Assembly: GCA_938030895.1 (NCBI GenBank)
Contig: CALHIV010000005.1
Coordinates: 46,163-110,162 of the forward strand
From: an uncultured Nitrososphaerales archaeon
GTDB taxonomy: Archaea > Thermoproteota > Nitrososphaeria > Nitrososphaerales > Nitrosocaldaceae
Direction: 5' to 3'
Length of the DNA: 64,000 nucleotides
Positions 34,954 to 43,045 of this stretch are shown here, piece by piece. A program made the position numbers and the translations under genes. The notes under the pieces were generated by a model that saw only the letters and a list, made by a program, of their open reading frames with translations, was not told the DNA's origin and did not search any database. The stretch's first letter is position 1, and each line of letters begins with the position of its first letter.

Positions 34954-35827
34954 CACTGATGCTATAGAGGTTGATGAGCAGTATGTGGAGCAACTCATAC
35001 CACCTAGACTTGGCAGATCCAAGAAGGGGGATAATGGAGTAGTTCTAATAGTTGGAGGTAGCAAGATATACCATGGTGCACCATTGCTAGCAGCGCTAGC
35101 AGCATACAGGAGTGGTGCTGATCTTGTATACGTTGCCGTGCCAGAGAGCATCTCTCTAGCGTTGAGGGCATACAATCCAAGCCTTATAGTGTTACCACTC
35201 CCAGATGCTAGACTCACGAAGGGAAGTGTGAATAGGCTTAAGGGCATGTTACCGAAGAGGGTTGATGGCGCTGCTATAGGGATGGGTTTGAGCATAGCAA
35301 AGGTAGAGGCGTTAAAGGACCTTGTGATGTACCTTACAGAGTCTAATAGCAATAGCGGTATAGTGCTTGATGCAGGCGCACTACTACCCGATATACTCCC
35401 AGTAGTTAAGGGTAGAAGGGTTATAGTCACACCTCATGCAGGGGAGTTCAAGAGGCTCTTTGGTTCCGATGTTGGAGGAGATGAGCATTCAAGGGTTATG
35501 AGCGTCAAGAGTCAGGCAGAGAAGCATAAGATAACAGTGCTCTTGAAGGGATGGGTAGATGTGATCTCTGATGGCTCTAGGGTTGCTGTGAATAGAACCC
35601 ATACATCTGCAATGACGGTAGGGGGTACAGGAGACCTACTCTCAGGGCTCTTGGCAGGTTTACTTGCTAAGGGGATGGAGCCGTTCTATGCTGCTATATC
35701 AGCCGCATATATAAATGGTTCCGCTGGTATAAATGCATACAATAGGTTTGGTCTACATATAATGCCTAGTGATATGGTAGATGAGATAGCATACGTTATG
35801 AAGAGATACGATAAGATAATCCAATAG
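34943..35827 (+). CDS. nnrD: NAD(P)H-hydrate dehydratase (C-terminal YjeF type)
   Basis: The 294-residue ribokinase-fold enzyme repairs NAD(P)H hydrates using ADP or ATP. Motifs are RLGRSKKGDNGVVLIVGGSK, PHAGEFKRLFG and TVGGTGDLLSGLLAGLLAKG (substrate and nucleotide loop). The N-terminal epimerase domain (NnrE) is missing, so this is a stand-alone dehydratase. It overlaps trmI by 11 bases. Such repair activity fits a thermophile, where NADPH hydration is fast; that link is inference. Confidence 0.92.
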   Translation: MSINTDAIEVDEQYVEQLIPPRLGRSKKGDNGVVLIVGGSKIYHGAPLLAALAAYRSGADLVYVAVPESISLALRAYNPSLIVLPLPDARLTKGSVNRLKGMLPKRVDGAAIGMGLSIAKVEALKDLVMYLTESNSNSGIVLDAGALLPDILPVVKGRRVIVTPHAGEFKRLFGSDVGGDEHSRVMSVKSQAEKHKITVLLKGWVDVISDGSRVAVNRTHTSAMTVGGTGDLLSGLLAGLLAKGMEPFYAAISAAYINGSAGINAYNRFGLHIMPSDMVDEIAYVMKRYDKIIQ

Positions 35828-35908
35828 GTACATCATCTTTATACCATAGAGCACATTGATCATATCAGGTAATTAAGTGTAATATTTATCATATATTTGA
35901 TTATAAAC

Positions 35909-35920
35909 GGGTTAAGACCC
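35909..35920. promoter_or_regulatory. 12-bp palindrome upstream of the cupredoxin-propeller gene
   Basis: GGGTTAAGACCC has perfectly complementary GGGT and ACCC arms around TAAG. It lies about 50 bases upstream of the TATA box, in the position of an archaeal activator or repressor site; function is untested. Confidence 0.35.
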
Positions 35921-35960
35921 ATTTTTCTTGCAACTGTATTTAAGCATTATGGTACAAAAA

Positions 35961-35970
35961 TCTTATATAT
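35961..35970 (+). promoter_or_regulatory. TATA box of cupredoxin-propeller gene
   Basis: TCTTATATAT is centred about 27 bases before ATG 35993, indicating a leaderless and probably strong promoter. Confidence 0.6.
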
Positions 35971-35992
35971 CCTATCTATATAGATATATGCG

Positions 35993-38143
35993 ATGAATAA
36001 GGCAGTGTTAGGAGCCATTGTAGCAGCAGTAGCAGTATTTGGTTTCCTAATAGCACCAATAAGCCTTCAGAACGTTGATGCAGCAAGGATCAAGCGCTTT
36101 ATAGAGACGAAGCAGTTGACATCAGACTTTGAGACCTTTGGTGTTGGGCATGAGCAGCATCAGATAGCAGTTGTGCTACCACCACAGGATAACGTTCTAT
36201 ACTCTGGCAGATTAACATTCAAGGCAGACAAGTCCCTTGATGTTGCTATAGTGCATCCAAAGGGTACATTCCCTGGAGCAGTACCATACATAGGGCAAGG
36301 ACCACTTGAAGGGTTTGAAGGGGATCTCGAGGTATACTTTGATGTTGGTAGTGAAGGTAGTTGGGCATTCAATAATGCTGTTGCTGTAGCACTGCACAAT
36401 GCAAAAGGGGAGCAGTTCAATGTAACAGTGACAGTGTACTATCAGGCTAGAGCAGTGAGTGGAGAGTTACCTCAGCCTCAAGTAGAGATGCCAAGAACCA
36501 TTGTTGTTAGCGAGTTTGTTCCATGGTTCGTACCATCAGCGCTCCAAATAGAGCCTGGAACAGCAGTGCAGTGGGATGCAAGTGAGGCAGCGTCTGTACA
36601 TACCATAACAGTAGTAACGAGGATAACTGATCTTCAGTTGAATATGGATAAGGAGTTCACAGCAAAGACACTAGCAATACTCAACCCAGGGGATAGATCA
36701 CAGGTATGGAAGCCTGATGCTGGTGTATATGTGTATGTTTGTGCAATCCATCCTTACATGGTTGGTGTTATCTCAGTTGGTGTACCATACAATGCAATAA
36801 CAGGGGATAGCGATCCAACAAATGATATAACAACGCAAAAGTTCGCACCCTGGATATGGGGTCCAGGTCCATGGGAGAGACCTTCTAGCATACAACCAAA
36901 GCCAACAACACCAGGAGTTGGTGAGGTATGGGTTGATGCACAGTTCGATAGCATGAAGGATAAGTACCTTGGTACCATGCTTGGCAAGTTTGCAAAGCCA
37001 TGGCCTGGTAGCATAAATGTTATAGATGCAAAGACCTGGGAGAGGAAGGCAAAGATAGGTCAAGGGCTCAATAACCCCCATAACCTCTGGGAGTCAGCAG
37101 ATGGCAAGTTCGTTGTACAGACCAACTGGCATGACAACTACCTAACAGTTATAGATGCTGAGAGGTATGAGATATTCAAGAACTATATCACAACTGGTAT
37201 GGACCCAGCGCATGTAGCAGTTACGCCAGACAACAAGTGGGTTATAACAGGGATAAACGCTGGCTCAGAGTTCCAGGTCTTTGATGCTAGCAAGATGTTC
37301 GATCCAAATGTAAAGGCAGAGGATATAAAGCCAGCCTTCTCTATAAGGGCTAGTGTTCCTCTAGCAGGTCCACATGGCTTCTGGCTTACTCCAGATGGAC
37401 TAATAGCAGCGCCATATCACCTAGGTAGCCATATAGCGGTGCTCTCCCTGAATGAGAAGAGGGAGATGCACAAACCAATTAACCCTGCTCAACTGGATGA
37501 TCCAGCAGCACCAGGGAAGAAGTTAGGAGCAGGTATACCAATAGCATCATACATTGGACCGGAGATCAAGGGGCATAGGTACTGGGTAACAGCATACGTT
37601 ATGCTTGAGCAGGATAGACTACTGCAAGGTAGGCTACTGATATACGATATAGGTGAGAAGGTTGGAGGCCCATCGAATCCAACACTCGTGAAGGTTCTAA
37701 AGGTGAATGGCACACCAATACAGAGCCCAATAACCCCAGATGGTAGATACGTTGTTAGCGCAAACTCTGGAGGACTCTTCGTTATAGATGATGAGAAGCA
37801 TGCAAAGGCAGCAATAACAGTTGTGAAGTTGGACTATGATGATACAAGCAAGACAGATGTAGCACTGGTCATCCCAGGTTACTCAGGTACTCATGGCGTC
37901 TCATACGGCTACAAGGAAGGTGGAGGTCTCTACGCATATGTAACTGCAAAGTTCGCACCAGTGCTCAGGGTAATAGATGTTGAGAAGATAGAAGAGGCTA
38001 TAGAGAAGAATGATCCAATGATAGCAGTTGCTGGAGATGTCGATCTAGGCGATTCATGGGGAGGAATGGGTGTAATAGCGATACCAAATGCAAACTGGTA
38101 CCCAACATTGGATGAGAACCCAGCCAAGGACAGATTCCAGTAG
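35993..38143 (+). CDS. secreted cupredoxin-beta-propeller protein
   Basis: The 716-residue protein has an N-terminal signal or anchor helix (4-25, followed by NVDAAR). Residues about 35-160 form a His-containing beta domain (His53, His56, His88, His135). Residues 168-265 are a plastocyanin-type cupredoxin with the full type-1 copper set: His203, Cys250, His253, Met256. Residues about 310-715 are a YVTN-like beta-propeller whose blades carry recurrent His at 363, 407, 461 and 634 (NPHNLW, DPAHVAV, GPHGFW, GTHGVS). It should act outside the cell membrane in electron transfer. The domain order is the reverse of N2O reductase. No C-terminal anchor is seen. Confidence 0.85.
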   Translation: MNKAVLGAIVAAVAVFGFLIAPISLQNVDAARIKRFIETKQLTSDFETFGVGHEQHQIAVVLPPQDNVLYSGRLTFKADKSLDVAIVHPKGTFPGAVPYIGQGPLEGFEGDLEVYFDVGSEGSWAFNNAVAVALHNAKGEQFNVTVTVYYQARAVSGELPQPQVEMPRTIVVSEFVPWFVPSALQIEPGTAVQWDASEAASVHTITVVTRITDLQLNMDKEFTAKTLAILNPGDRSQVWKPDAGVYVYVCAIHPYMVGVISVGVPYNAITGDSDPTNDITTQKFAPWIWGPGPWERPSSIQPKPTTPGVGEVWVDAQFDSMKDKYLGTMLGKFAKPWPGSINVIDAKTWERKAKIGQGLNNPHNLWESADGKFVVQTNWHDNYLTVIDAERYEIFKNYITTGMDPAHVAVTPDNKWVITGINAGSEFQVFDASKMFDPNVKAEDIKPAFSIRASVPLAGPHGFWLTPDGLIAAPYHLGSHIAVLSLNEKREMHKPINPAQLDDPAAPGKKLGAGIPIASYIGPEIKGHRYWVTAYVMLEQDRLLQGRLLIYDIGEKVGGPSNPTLVKVLKVNGTPIQSPITPDGRYVVSANSGGLFVIDDEKHAKAAITVVKLDYDDTSKTDVALVIPGYSGTHGVSYGYKEGGGLYAYVTAKFAPVLRVIDVEKIEEAIEKNDPMIAVAGDVDLGDSWGGMGVIAIPNANWYPTLDENPAKDRFQ

Positions 38144-38148
38144 ATAGC

Positions 38149-38172
38149 ATCCATTTATTTTTGTTTGTTATT
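38149..38172 (+). terminator. T-rich terminator after cupredoxin-propeller gene
   Basis: CATTTATTTTTGTTTGTTATT follows the stop at 38143 within 6 bases and lacks a strong hairpin, as is usual for archaeal intrinsic terminators. Confidence 0.4.
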
Positions 38173-38273
38173 CATTTGAGCTATTATCAGCATCTCTAAC
38201 TTTGCCCTATGCTCTATCATATGGTATTAGGCTCATGCACTTCTAGCATTAATTAACCGTACTCCCATGCACT

Positions 38274-38307
38274 CATTCAACTATCATTATCATTCAACTA
38301 TCATTAT
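38274..38307. repeat. perfect 17-bp tandem repeat upstream of NHL gene
   Basis: CATTCAACTATCATTAT occurs twice head to tail (38274-38290, 38291-38307), directly upstream of the TATA box (38314-38323). It could be a duplicated operator or simple slippage product. Confidence 0.7.
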
Positions 38308-38313
38308 CATTAT

Positions 38314-38323
38314 GTTTAAATAA
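38314..38323 (+). promoter_or_regulatory. TATA box of NHL-repeat gene
   Basis: GTTTAAATAA is centred about 26 bases before ATG 38344. Confidence 0.55.
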
Positions 38324-38343
38324 TTCTCGAGGAGATCTGTTTT

Positions 38344-39684
38344 ATGATGCATCTATCTCTATTACCATTATTACTGGTTATAGCATCAACTACCATCAAC
38401 ACTTCGCAGTTACCTTACACTCTTAAATTGGAGAGTATCATAACTGGTTATAACGATTCTGATGGGTTGCTAAATACTCCATATGGGGCAGTCATAGATA
38501 GCAACGGTAGGATAATAGTTACTGATAATCTGAACAACAGGGTTCAAGTATTCGATAGCAATGGTAACTTCCTATTCAAGTTTGGAGTCCCAGGTTATGA
38601 TCCTGGAGGATTTACACACCCATCTGGAGTTACGGTTAACAGCAATGGAGATATAATAGTTGCAGATCTTCACAACTACAGGATCCAGGTATTCGATAGT
38701 AATGGGGTATATAAGTTTCAGTTCGGTAAGCCAAGTTCATATGATGGACAGTTCGCCTATCCTATAAGTGTTGCAGTAGATAGCAATGGTAGGATAATAG
38801 TTGTTGATACCTATATGCATAAGATTCAAGTATTCGATAGCAATGGTAACTTCCTATTCAAGTTTGGTAGAGAAGGCTCAGGAGATGGCGAGTTCAGATT
38901 CCCAACTGGAGTTGCAGTAGATAACAAGGATAGGATAATGGTTGTAGATGTATGGAACAACAGGGTTCAAGTATTCGATAGCAATGGTAACTTCCTATTC
39001 AAGTTTGGTAGAGGTGGCTCAGGAGATGGCGAGTTCATGTTTCCAAATGGTGTTGCAGTAGATAGCAATGGTAACATAATAGTAGCTGATACGTTCAACA
39101 ACAGGGTTCAAGTATTCGATAGCAATGGTAACTTCCTATTCAAGTTTGGTAGAGAAGGCTCAGAAGATGGCGAGTTCATGTTTCCAACAGGCGTTGCTGT
39201 ACGTGGCGATACGTTGGTTGTTGTTGATACTGGGAACAACAGGGTCCAAGTATTCAAGCTCATCATGGGAGAGACTAGATTGGGCAATGGTGGGGGTAGG
39301 GATGAAGAGAAAGGAAGATCAATACTACAGCTCCTAGACGGTGATGATGGTACTATAGATGTTGGGAAGAGTGTAAGAACTGTTGTATACTCTAGTATGA
39401 GTGAGGGTAACGCAAGGTTCGTCTGGATAAGGCCAGATGGTAGCATAGCAAGGGATACTACAAAGAATCTTAGTAATGGTACTGTAGAGGATGAGTTTAT
39501 ACCAAATATAGAGGGGTTCTGGAGGATTGAAGTAGAGTTGAGTAATGGTAGCAGTACTGTTGAGAGGCTTAGCGCTACAGTTACAGTGATACCAGAGTTC
39601 CCCTACGCTCTTCCCATACTAGCGGGGATTATAGCGTTCACGCTCTTATTTTACAGGAGGGTAGAAAAGACTAAATTTACCTAG
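38344..39684 (+). CDS. surface-anchored NHL-repeat protein
   Basis: The 446-residue protein has an N-terminal signal peptide (1-22), six NHL repeats forming a beta-propeller (about 30-305; recurring NNRVQVFDSNGNFLFKFG), a beta domain with GSVRTVVYSS-like and ARFVWIRPDG segments, and a C-terminal membrane helix (PYALPILAGIIAFTLLFY) followed by a basic stop-transfer RRVEKTK. It is anchored outside the cell. NHL propellers bind proteins or glycans. It follows the cupredoxin-propeller gene by 200 bases but has its own promoter. Its repeats are nearly identical in DNA. Confidence 0.88.
   Translation: MMHLSLLPLLLVIASTTINTSQLPYTLKLESIITGYNDSDGLLNTPYGAVIDSNGRIIVTDNLNNRVQVFDSNGNFLFKFGVPGYDPGGFTHPSGVTVNSNGDIIVADLHNYRIQVFDSNGVYKFQFGKPSSYDGQFAYPISVAVDSNGRIIVVDTYMHKIQVFDSNGNFLFKFGREGSGDGEFRFPTGVAVDNKDRIMVVDVWNNRVQVFDSNGNFLFKFGRGGSGDGEFMFPNGVAVDSNGNIIVADTFNNRVQVFDSNGNFLFKFGREGSEDGEFMFPTGVAVRGDTLVVVDTGNNRVQVFKLIMGETRLGNGGGRDEEKGRSILQLLDGDDGTIDVGKSVRTVVYSSMSEGNARFVWIRPDGSIARDTTKNLSNGTVEDEFIPNIEGFWRIEVELSNGSSTVERLSATVTVIPEFPYALPILAGIIAFTLLFYRRVEKTKFT
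38540..39260 (+). repeat. 141-bp tandem repeats encoding NHL units
   Basis: The block CAAGTATTCGATAGCAATGG recurs at about 38545, 38827, 38968 and 39109, giving exact 141-base spacing for the last three, with diverged copies near 38696 and 39247. The near-identity at DNA level points to recent duplication or conversion among repeats. Confidence 0.85.
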
Positions 39685-39699
39685 CCAGTGCATAAGGGT

Positions 39700-40311
39700 A
39701 TGGCATTCGAGCAGTTCATGCCAGGGGCAACGGCTGTAGGGATAGCGTTTGCTGATGGTGTAGTACTTGCTGCTGAGAAGAGGGTATCATTTGGTACCTA
39801 TGTTGTTAGTAGATCTGGTAAGAAGATATTCAAGATAACGGAGAGGGTAGGCGCAGCATGTGCCGGTATGGTTGCTGATATGCAGATACTTATGAGACAG
39901 GTAGAGTCAATAGCAAGGCTCAAGGCATTCGAGATAAGGAGAGAGGTACCTCCAAACTCTATAGGCAAGTTGGTATCCGTGCTACTCTTCGAGAGGAGAT
40001 ACTTCCCATTGCTTACACAGATAATAATAGGAGGCATAGATGTTTATACCGATAAACCAGCTATATACACATTAGATCCACTCGGCTCAATACTCCCAGA
40101 CGATTATGCAGCAGTAGGTTCTGGTGCGGAGATGGCAATAGGTGTGATAGAGGCCTCATACAGGCCAGAGATGGGTGAGCAAGAGGCTAGAGACCTTGCA
40201 ATTAGAGCAATAAGGTCAGCGGTAGCAAGGGATGCTGCAAGCGGTGATGGTGTTGATATGCTTATAATAACAAGGCAGGGTTGTAGAGAAGAGTCTATGA
40301 GGTTAGGCTGA
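39700..40311 (+). CDS. psmB: proteasome beta subunit
   Basis: The protein is a 20S proteasome beta subunit that is processed before Thr11 in PGATAVGIAFADGVVLAAEKR, leaving the N-terminal Thr nucleophile and the conserved Lys (in AEKR). YAAVGSGAEMAIGVIE and SGDGVDMLIITR are also typical. I start at ATG 39700 because TATA-like CTAAATTTA (39671-39679) lies 25 bases upstream; a GTG four codons earlier (39688) is the alternative. The TATA box sits in the end of the NHL gene. Confidence 0.95.
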   Translation: MAFEQFMPGATAVGIAFADGVVLAAEKRVSFGTYVVSRSGKKIFKITERVGAACAGMVADMQILMRQVESIARLKAFEIRREVPPNSIGKLVSVLLFERRYFPLLTQIIIGGIDVYTDKPAIYTLDPLGSILPDDYAAVGSGAEMAIGVIEASYRPEMGEQEARDLAIRAIRSAVARDAASGDGVDMLIITRQGCREESMRLG

Positions 40312-40457
40312 GTGGATAGACGTAGAGCAACTATGGACCAATTATTATAATATAATATAGTATAATATAGTATAGTAGTGGTAGCATAAACATAAACCAT
40401 AGAACGGATTATGGATGAATAAAGCCAAATAGAGAATAGAACCCTTATTTATAAAAG

Positions 40458-40961
40458 TTAGATCATACCCCTTCTTTTACACTCGTTCCAGAACCTATCG
40501 CCTATATAATGCTTGTTATCTATAATGACACCTTTGCTCATAGAGATTGCCTCATCACTGCTAACGGTTGCTATACCAACTGCTATATACTTCCCATACT
40601 TCTCATCCTTAACAGCAACTATGCTATCCTTCTCGAACTTATCCATGCTCACTATCCCAGGGCGCATAACGCTAGCGCCATTGCATATATGTTTGACTGC
40701 ACCCATATCAACTGTAACAGATGGTAGAGAACCGAGCAACTGCATGTTCAGGAAGGGTAGTATCACACCATCCCTAACAACGAGTATGATATCATCGTCA
40801 GTAACCAGTATGGAGTTATCATCTATGCTACCATCATCCATCTCTATTATCCTTAGTGCCTTAGGCCTCTTAATGCTCATGCTTAGATGATTTGGCCATC
40901 TATCCCTTATCCTACGCATAACGGCATCTATATCGCTCTTCGATAGATGGTACTCTCTCAA
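40458..40961 (-). CDS. PUA-domain RNA-binding protein (MCT-1/Tma20-like)
   Basis: The 167-residue protein has an N-terminal alpha-beta domain (about 1-75) and a C-terminal PUA domain (about 80-160), with VDMGAVKHICNGASVMRPGIV and VAVKDEKYGKYIAVGIA. This layout matches archaeal relatives of MCT-1/Tma20, which act in translation. It begins 18 bases after the homoserine dehydrogenase stop, so the two are probably cotranscribed. No archaeosine-transglycosylase domain is present. Confidence 0.85.
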   Translation of the reverse strand: MREYHLSKSDIDAVMRRIRDRWPNHLSMSIKRPKALRIIEMDDGSIDDNSILVTDDDIILVVRDGVILPFLNMQLLGSLPSVTVDMGAVKHICNGASVMRPGIVSMDKFEKDSIVAVKDEKYGKYIAVGIATVSSDEAISMSKGVIIDNKHYIGDRFWNECKRRGMI

Positions 40962-40979
40962 CTCTCCATCAACCTATAC

Positions 40980-42041
40980 TCATACAATACTCATAGCCTC
41001 CCTAACCTCTATAAGATCTCGTAGTATTGCACTAGCAGTCTCCATCCCTCCAGCGCCCTTACCTATGATGGTAAGTTCACCAGAGTACTCTGACTTGAAT
41101 GTAACAGCGTTGAGAGTACCATTAACGCATAGAGGCTCACCCTTATCTATAAGCATGGGTTCAACCGATAAACTTCTACTCTCATCACATGATGCTATGA
41201 GCTTTATCACCTTGCCATGCCTCTTAGCCTCAAGTATATCGTTTAGGTTTACATCCCTTATGCCCTTACACCTAACATCCCTTATTGTTACCTTTAGATC
41301 CATTATCCAGTTTGCCATGATAGCCAACTTTGCAGCAGCATCCAACCCATCTATATCAAGGCTTGGATCTGCCTCTGCATAACCTTTGATTCTAGCATCG
41401 TTCAACGCCTCATCGAATGTTAATCCCTTCTCCTCCATCATACTCAGTATGTAGTTTGTTGTACCATTGAGTATGCCCTTGAATGAGAGTATCCTATCAC
41501 CCTTGAGGCAGTGTTTTGCAAACTCCAATATAGGTGTACCTCCTCCAACAGTACCACTGAACCTAAGGATGACCCCATTGTACTCTGCAAGTTCAAGTAG
41601 TGAAGGCATAGCAAGTGCTAATGGGCCTTTGTTAACTGTGATGATGTTCTTACCATGCTTTATAGCAGTGATTACATTACTTAACCCTGGTTCACCATCG
41701 TTAAGATTCGTTGGTGTAGCCTCTACAAGTACTTCAGCATCTACACTCCTTACTATCTCCTCTATTCTATTATTGCTAACTTCCATCGTTTGCTTGCTAT
41801 CTGTATACTCCCCTTGCCCTTCATACCTGTCATAAGCTGCTACAGTACCATACAGACGCTTGACCTCAAGCAGTCTATGAAGGTTCAGGCCAGATGGGCA
41901 TATAACAGCCCCTCTACTATCTAATGTAGCAACTATCCTAGGCTTCATTCCATACCTTGCATATATATCATCTGCCCTTGATAGTAGTAACTTCACTAGG
42001 TTCTGTCCCACAACCCCAAATCCTACTAGGATTATCCTCAA
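40980..42041 (-). CDS. hom: homoserine dehydrogenase
   Basis: The 353-residue enzyme reduces aspartate semialdehyde to homoserine for threonine and methionine synthesis. Motifs are ILVGFGVVGQNLVKLL, VNKGPLAL (nucleotide domain), the signature GGGTPILEFAKHCLKGDRI and GILNGTTNYILSMME, and GYAEADPSLDIDGLDAAAKL. There is no C-terminal ACT domain. The start is TTG 42041. A plus-strand TauE gene is divergent, and the AT-rich TATATATTAT at 42081-42090 may serve both. Confidence 0.95.
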   Translation of the reverse strand: MRIILVGFGVVGQNLVKLLLSRADDIYARYGMKPRIVATLDSRGAVICPSGLNLHRLLEVKRLYGTVAAYDRYEGQGEYTDSKQTMEVSNNRIEEIVRSVDAEVLVEATPTNLNDGEPGLSNVITAIKHGKNIITVNKGPLALAMPSLLELAEYNGVILRFSGTVGGGTPILEFAKHCLKGDRILSFKGILNGTTNYILSMMEEKGLTFDEALNDARIKGYAEADPSLDIDGLDAAAKLAIMANWIMDLKVTIRDVRCKGIRDVNLNDILEAKRHGKVIKLIASCDESRSLSVEPMLIDKGEPLCVNGTLNAVTFKSEYSGELTIIGKGAGGMETASAILRDLIEVREAMSIV

Positions 42042-42109
42042 CCCAACCTCAGCCTTCTTCCTTATTAGATCCCCTTTCTTTATATATTATGCTTGGTATG
42101 CTATCCTAG

Positions 42110-42991
42110 TTGGTTGGTTGGATGGCAGATATGGATATTCTAAGTATGATGGTAGTGGTTATAGTAAGTGTATCAGCGGGCATACTCGGCTCCATGCTCG
42201 GGTTAGGGGGCGGTTTCATAATGGTGCCAGCACTAGCATTCATGGGTATAGAGCCTAGCAGGATCGCTGCTACTAGTATGTTCACGGTAATCTCAACATC
42301 CGCATCATCAACCATATCATATGCTATGCAGAAGGAGAGGGGCAGTGAGGGTAAGAATAGGAGTAGTAGTAGAGGAGAGAGTAGTTCAAATGATTATAAC
42401 ATAGGTTATGATGAGTATAGAAGAGGTAGAGGTAGAGTTGGTAGAGTAGATTATGCTATTGCACTGAAGCTTGCAGTATTTGCATTACCTGGAGCAGTGT
42501 TTGGAGCATACGCATCATCACTTCTAGACCTCCCATCATTCAAACTATACTTTGCACTGCTACTTGCAGCGGTAGCTGCACAGATGCTTATAAACCCATA
42601 CTATCATGTGAAGGAGAAGCACTACCCGAAGCAGGTATCGTATGCTGTGAGCTTCTTCTCTGGCTTCATAGCAAGTCTCTTTGGGGTTGGTGGTGGGGCC
42701 ATTCTCGTACCCATGATGCTGATGGTGCTTAGGATGGGTATGCATGTCACAGTGCCTACAGTACACCTGATCATACTGCTCTCCTCTATATCAGGGGTAA
42801 CTACCCATGCTATGCTAGGACATCCAGAGTATTCTTTAGCAGTTATACTCGTTGGAGGGACATTCATGGGCGCACAGATAGGCTCTAGGCTCCTAGGCAG
42901 GATAAAGGATATACTTCTAAGAAGATTGGTCGCGATAGCGCTCATTGGAGTAGCAGCAAGACTGATCTATGATACGATAAGACTGGTCTAG
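42110..42991 (+). CDS. TauE/SafE-family membrane transporter
   Basis: The 293-residue protein has about eight hydrophobic segments in two homologous halves, each beginning with a Gly-rich motif (GSMLGLGGGFIMVPAL and SLFGVGGGAILVPMM), which is the TauE/SafE (DUF81) signature. These export sulfite, sulfoacetate or related anions. A hydrophilic Ser/Arg/Gly loop (about residues 78-110) separates the halves. The start TTG 42110 has a TATA box 25 bases upstream (TTTATATATTATG). The substrate is unknown. Confidence 0.9.
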   Translation: MVGWMADMDILSMMVVVIVSVSAGILGSMLGLGGGFIMVPALAFMGIEPSRIAATSMFTVISTSASSTISYAMQKERGSEGKNRSSSRGESSSNDYNIGYDEYRRGRGRVGRVDYAIALKLAVFALPGAVFGAYASSLLDLPSFKLYFALLLAAVAAQMLINPYYHVKEKHYPKQVSYAVSFFSGFIASLFGVGGGAILVPMMLMVLRMGMHVTVPTVHLIILLSSISGVTTHAMLGHPEYSLAVILVGGTFMGAQIGSRLLGRIKDILLRRLVAIALIGVAARLIYDTIRLV

Positions 42992-43045
42992 GATGGGATG
43001 ACACCACTAGCATACTATAACACCAACTGATTACATCCTATCCAG

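Noticed and set aside
35993..38143. N2O reductase (NosZ)
   Set aside because: A propeller and cupredoxin are present, but the order is reversed, the cupredoxin has a single Cys (type-1, not the binuclear CuA site with two Cys), and the full CuZ His set is not seen.
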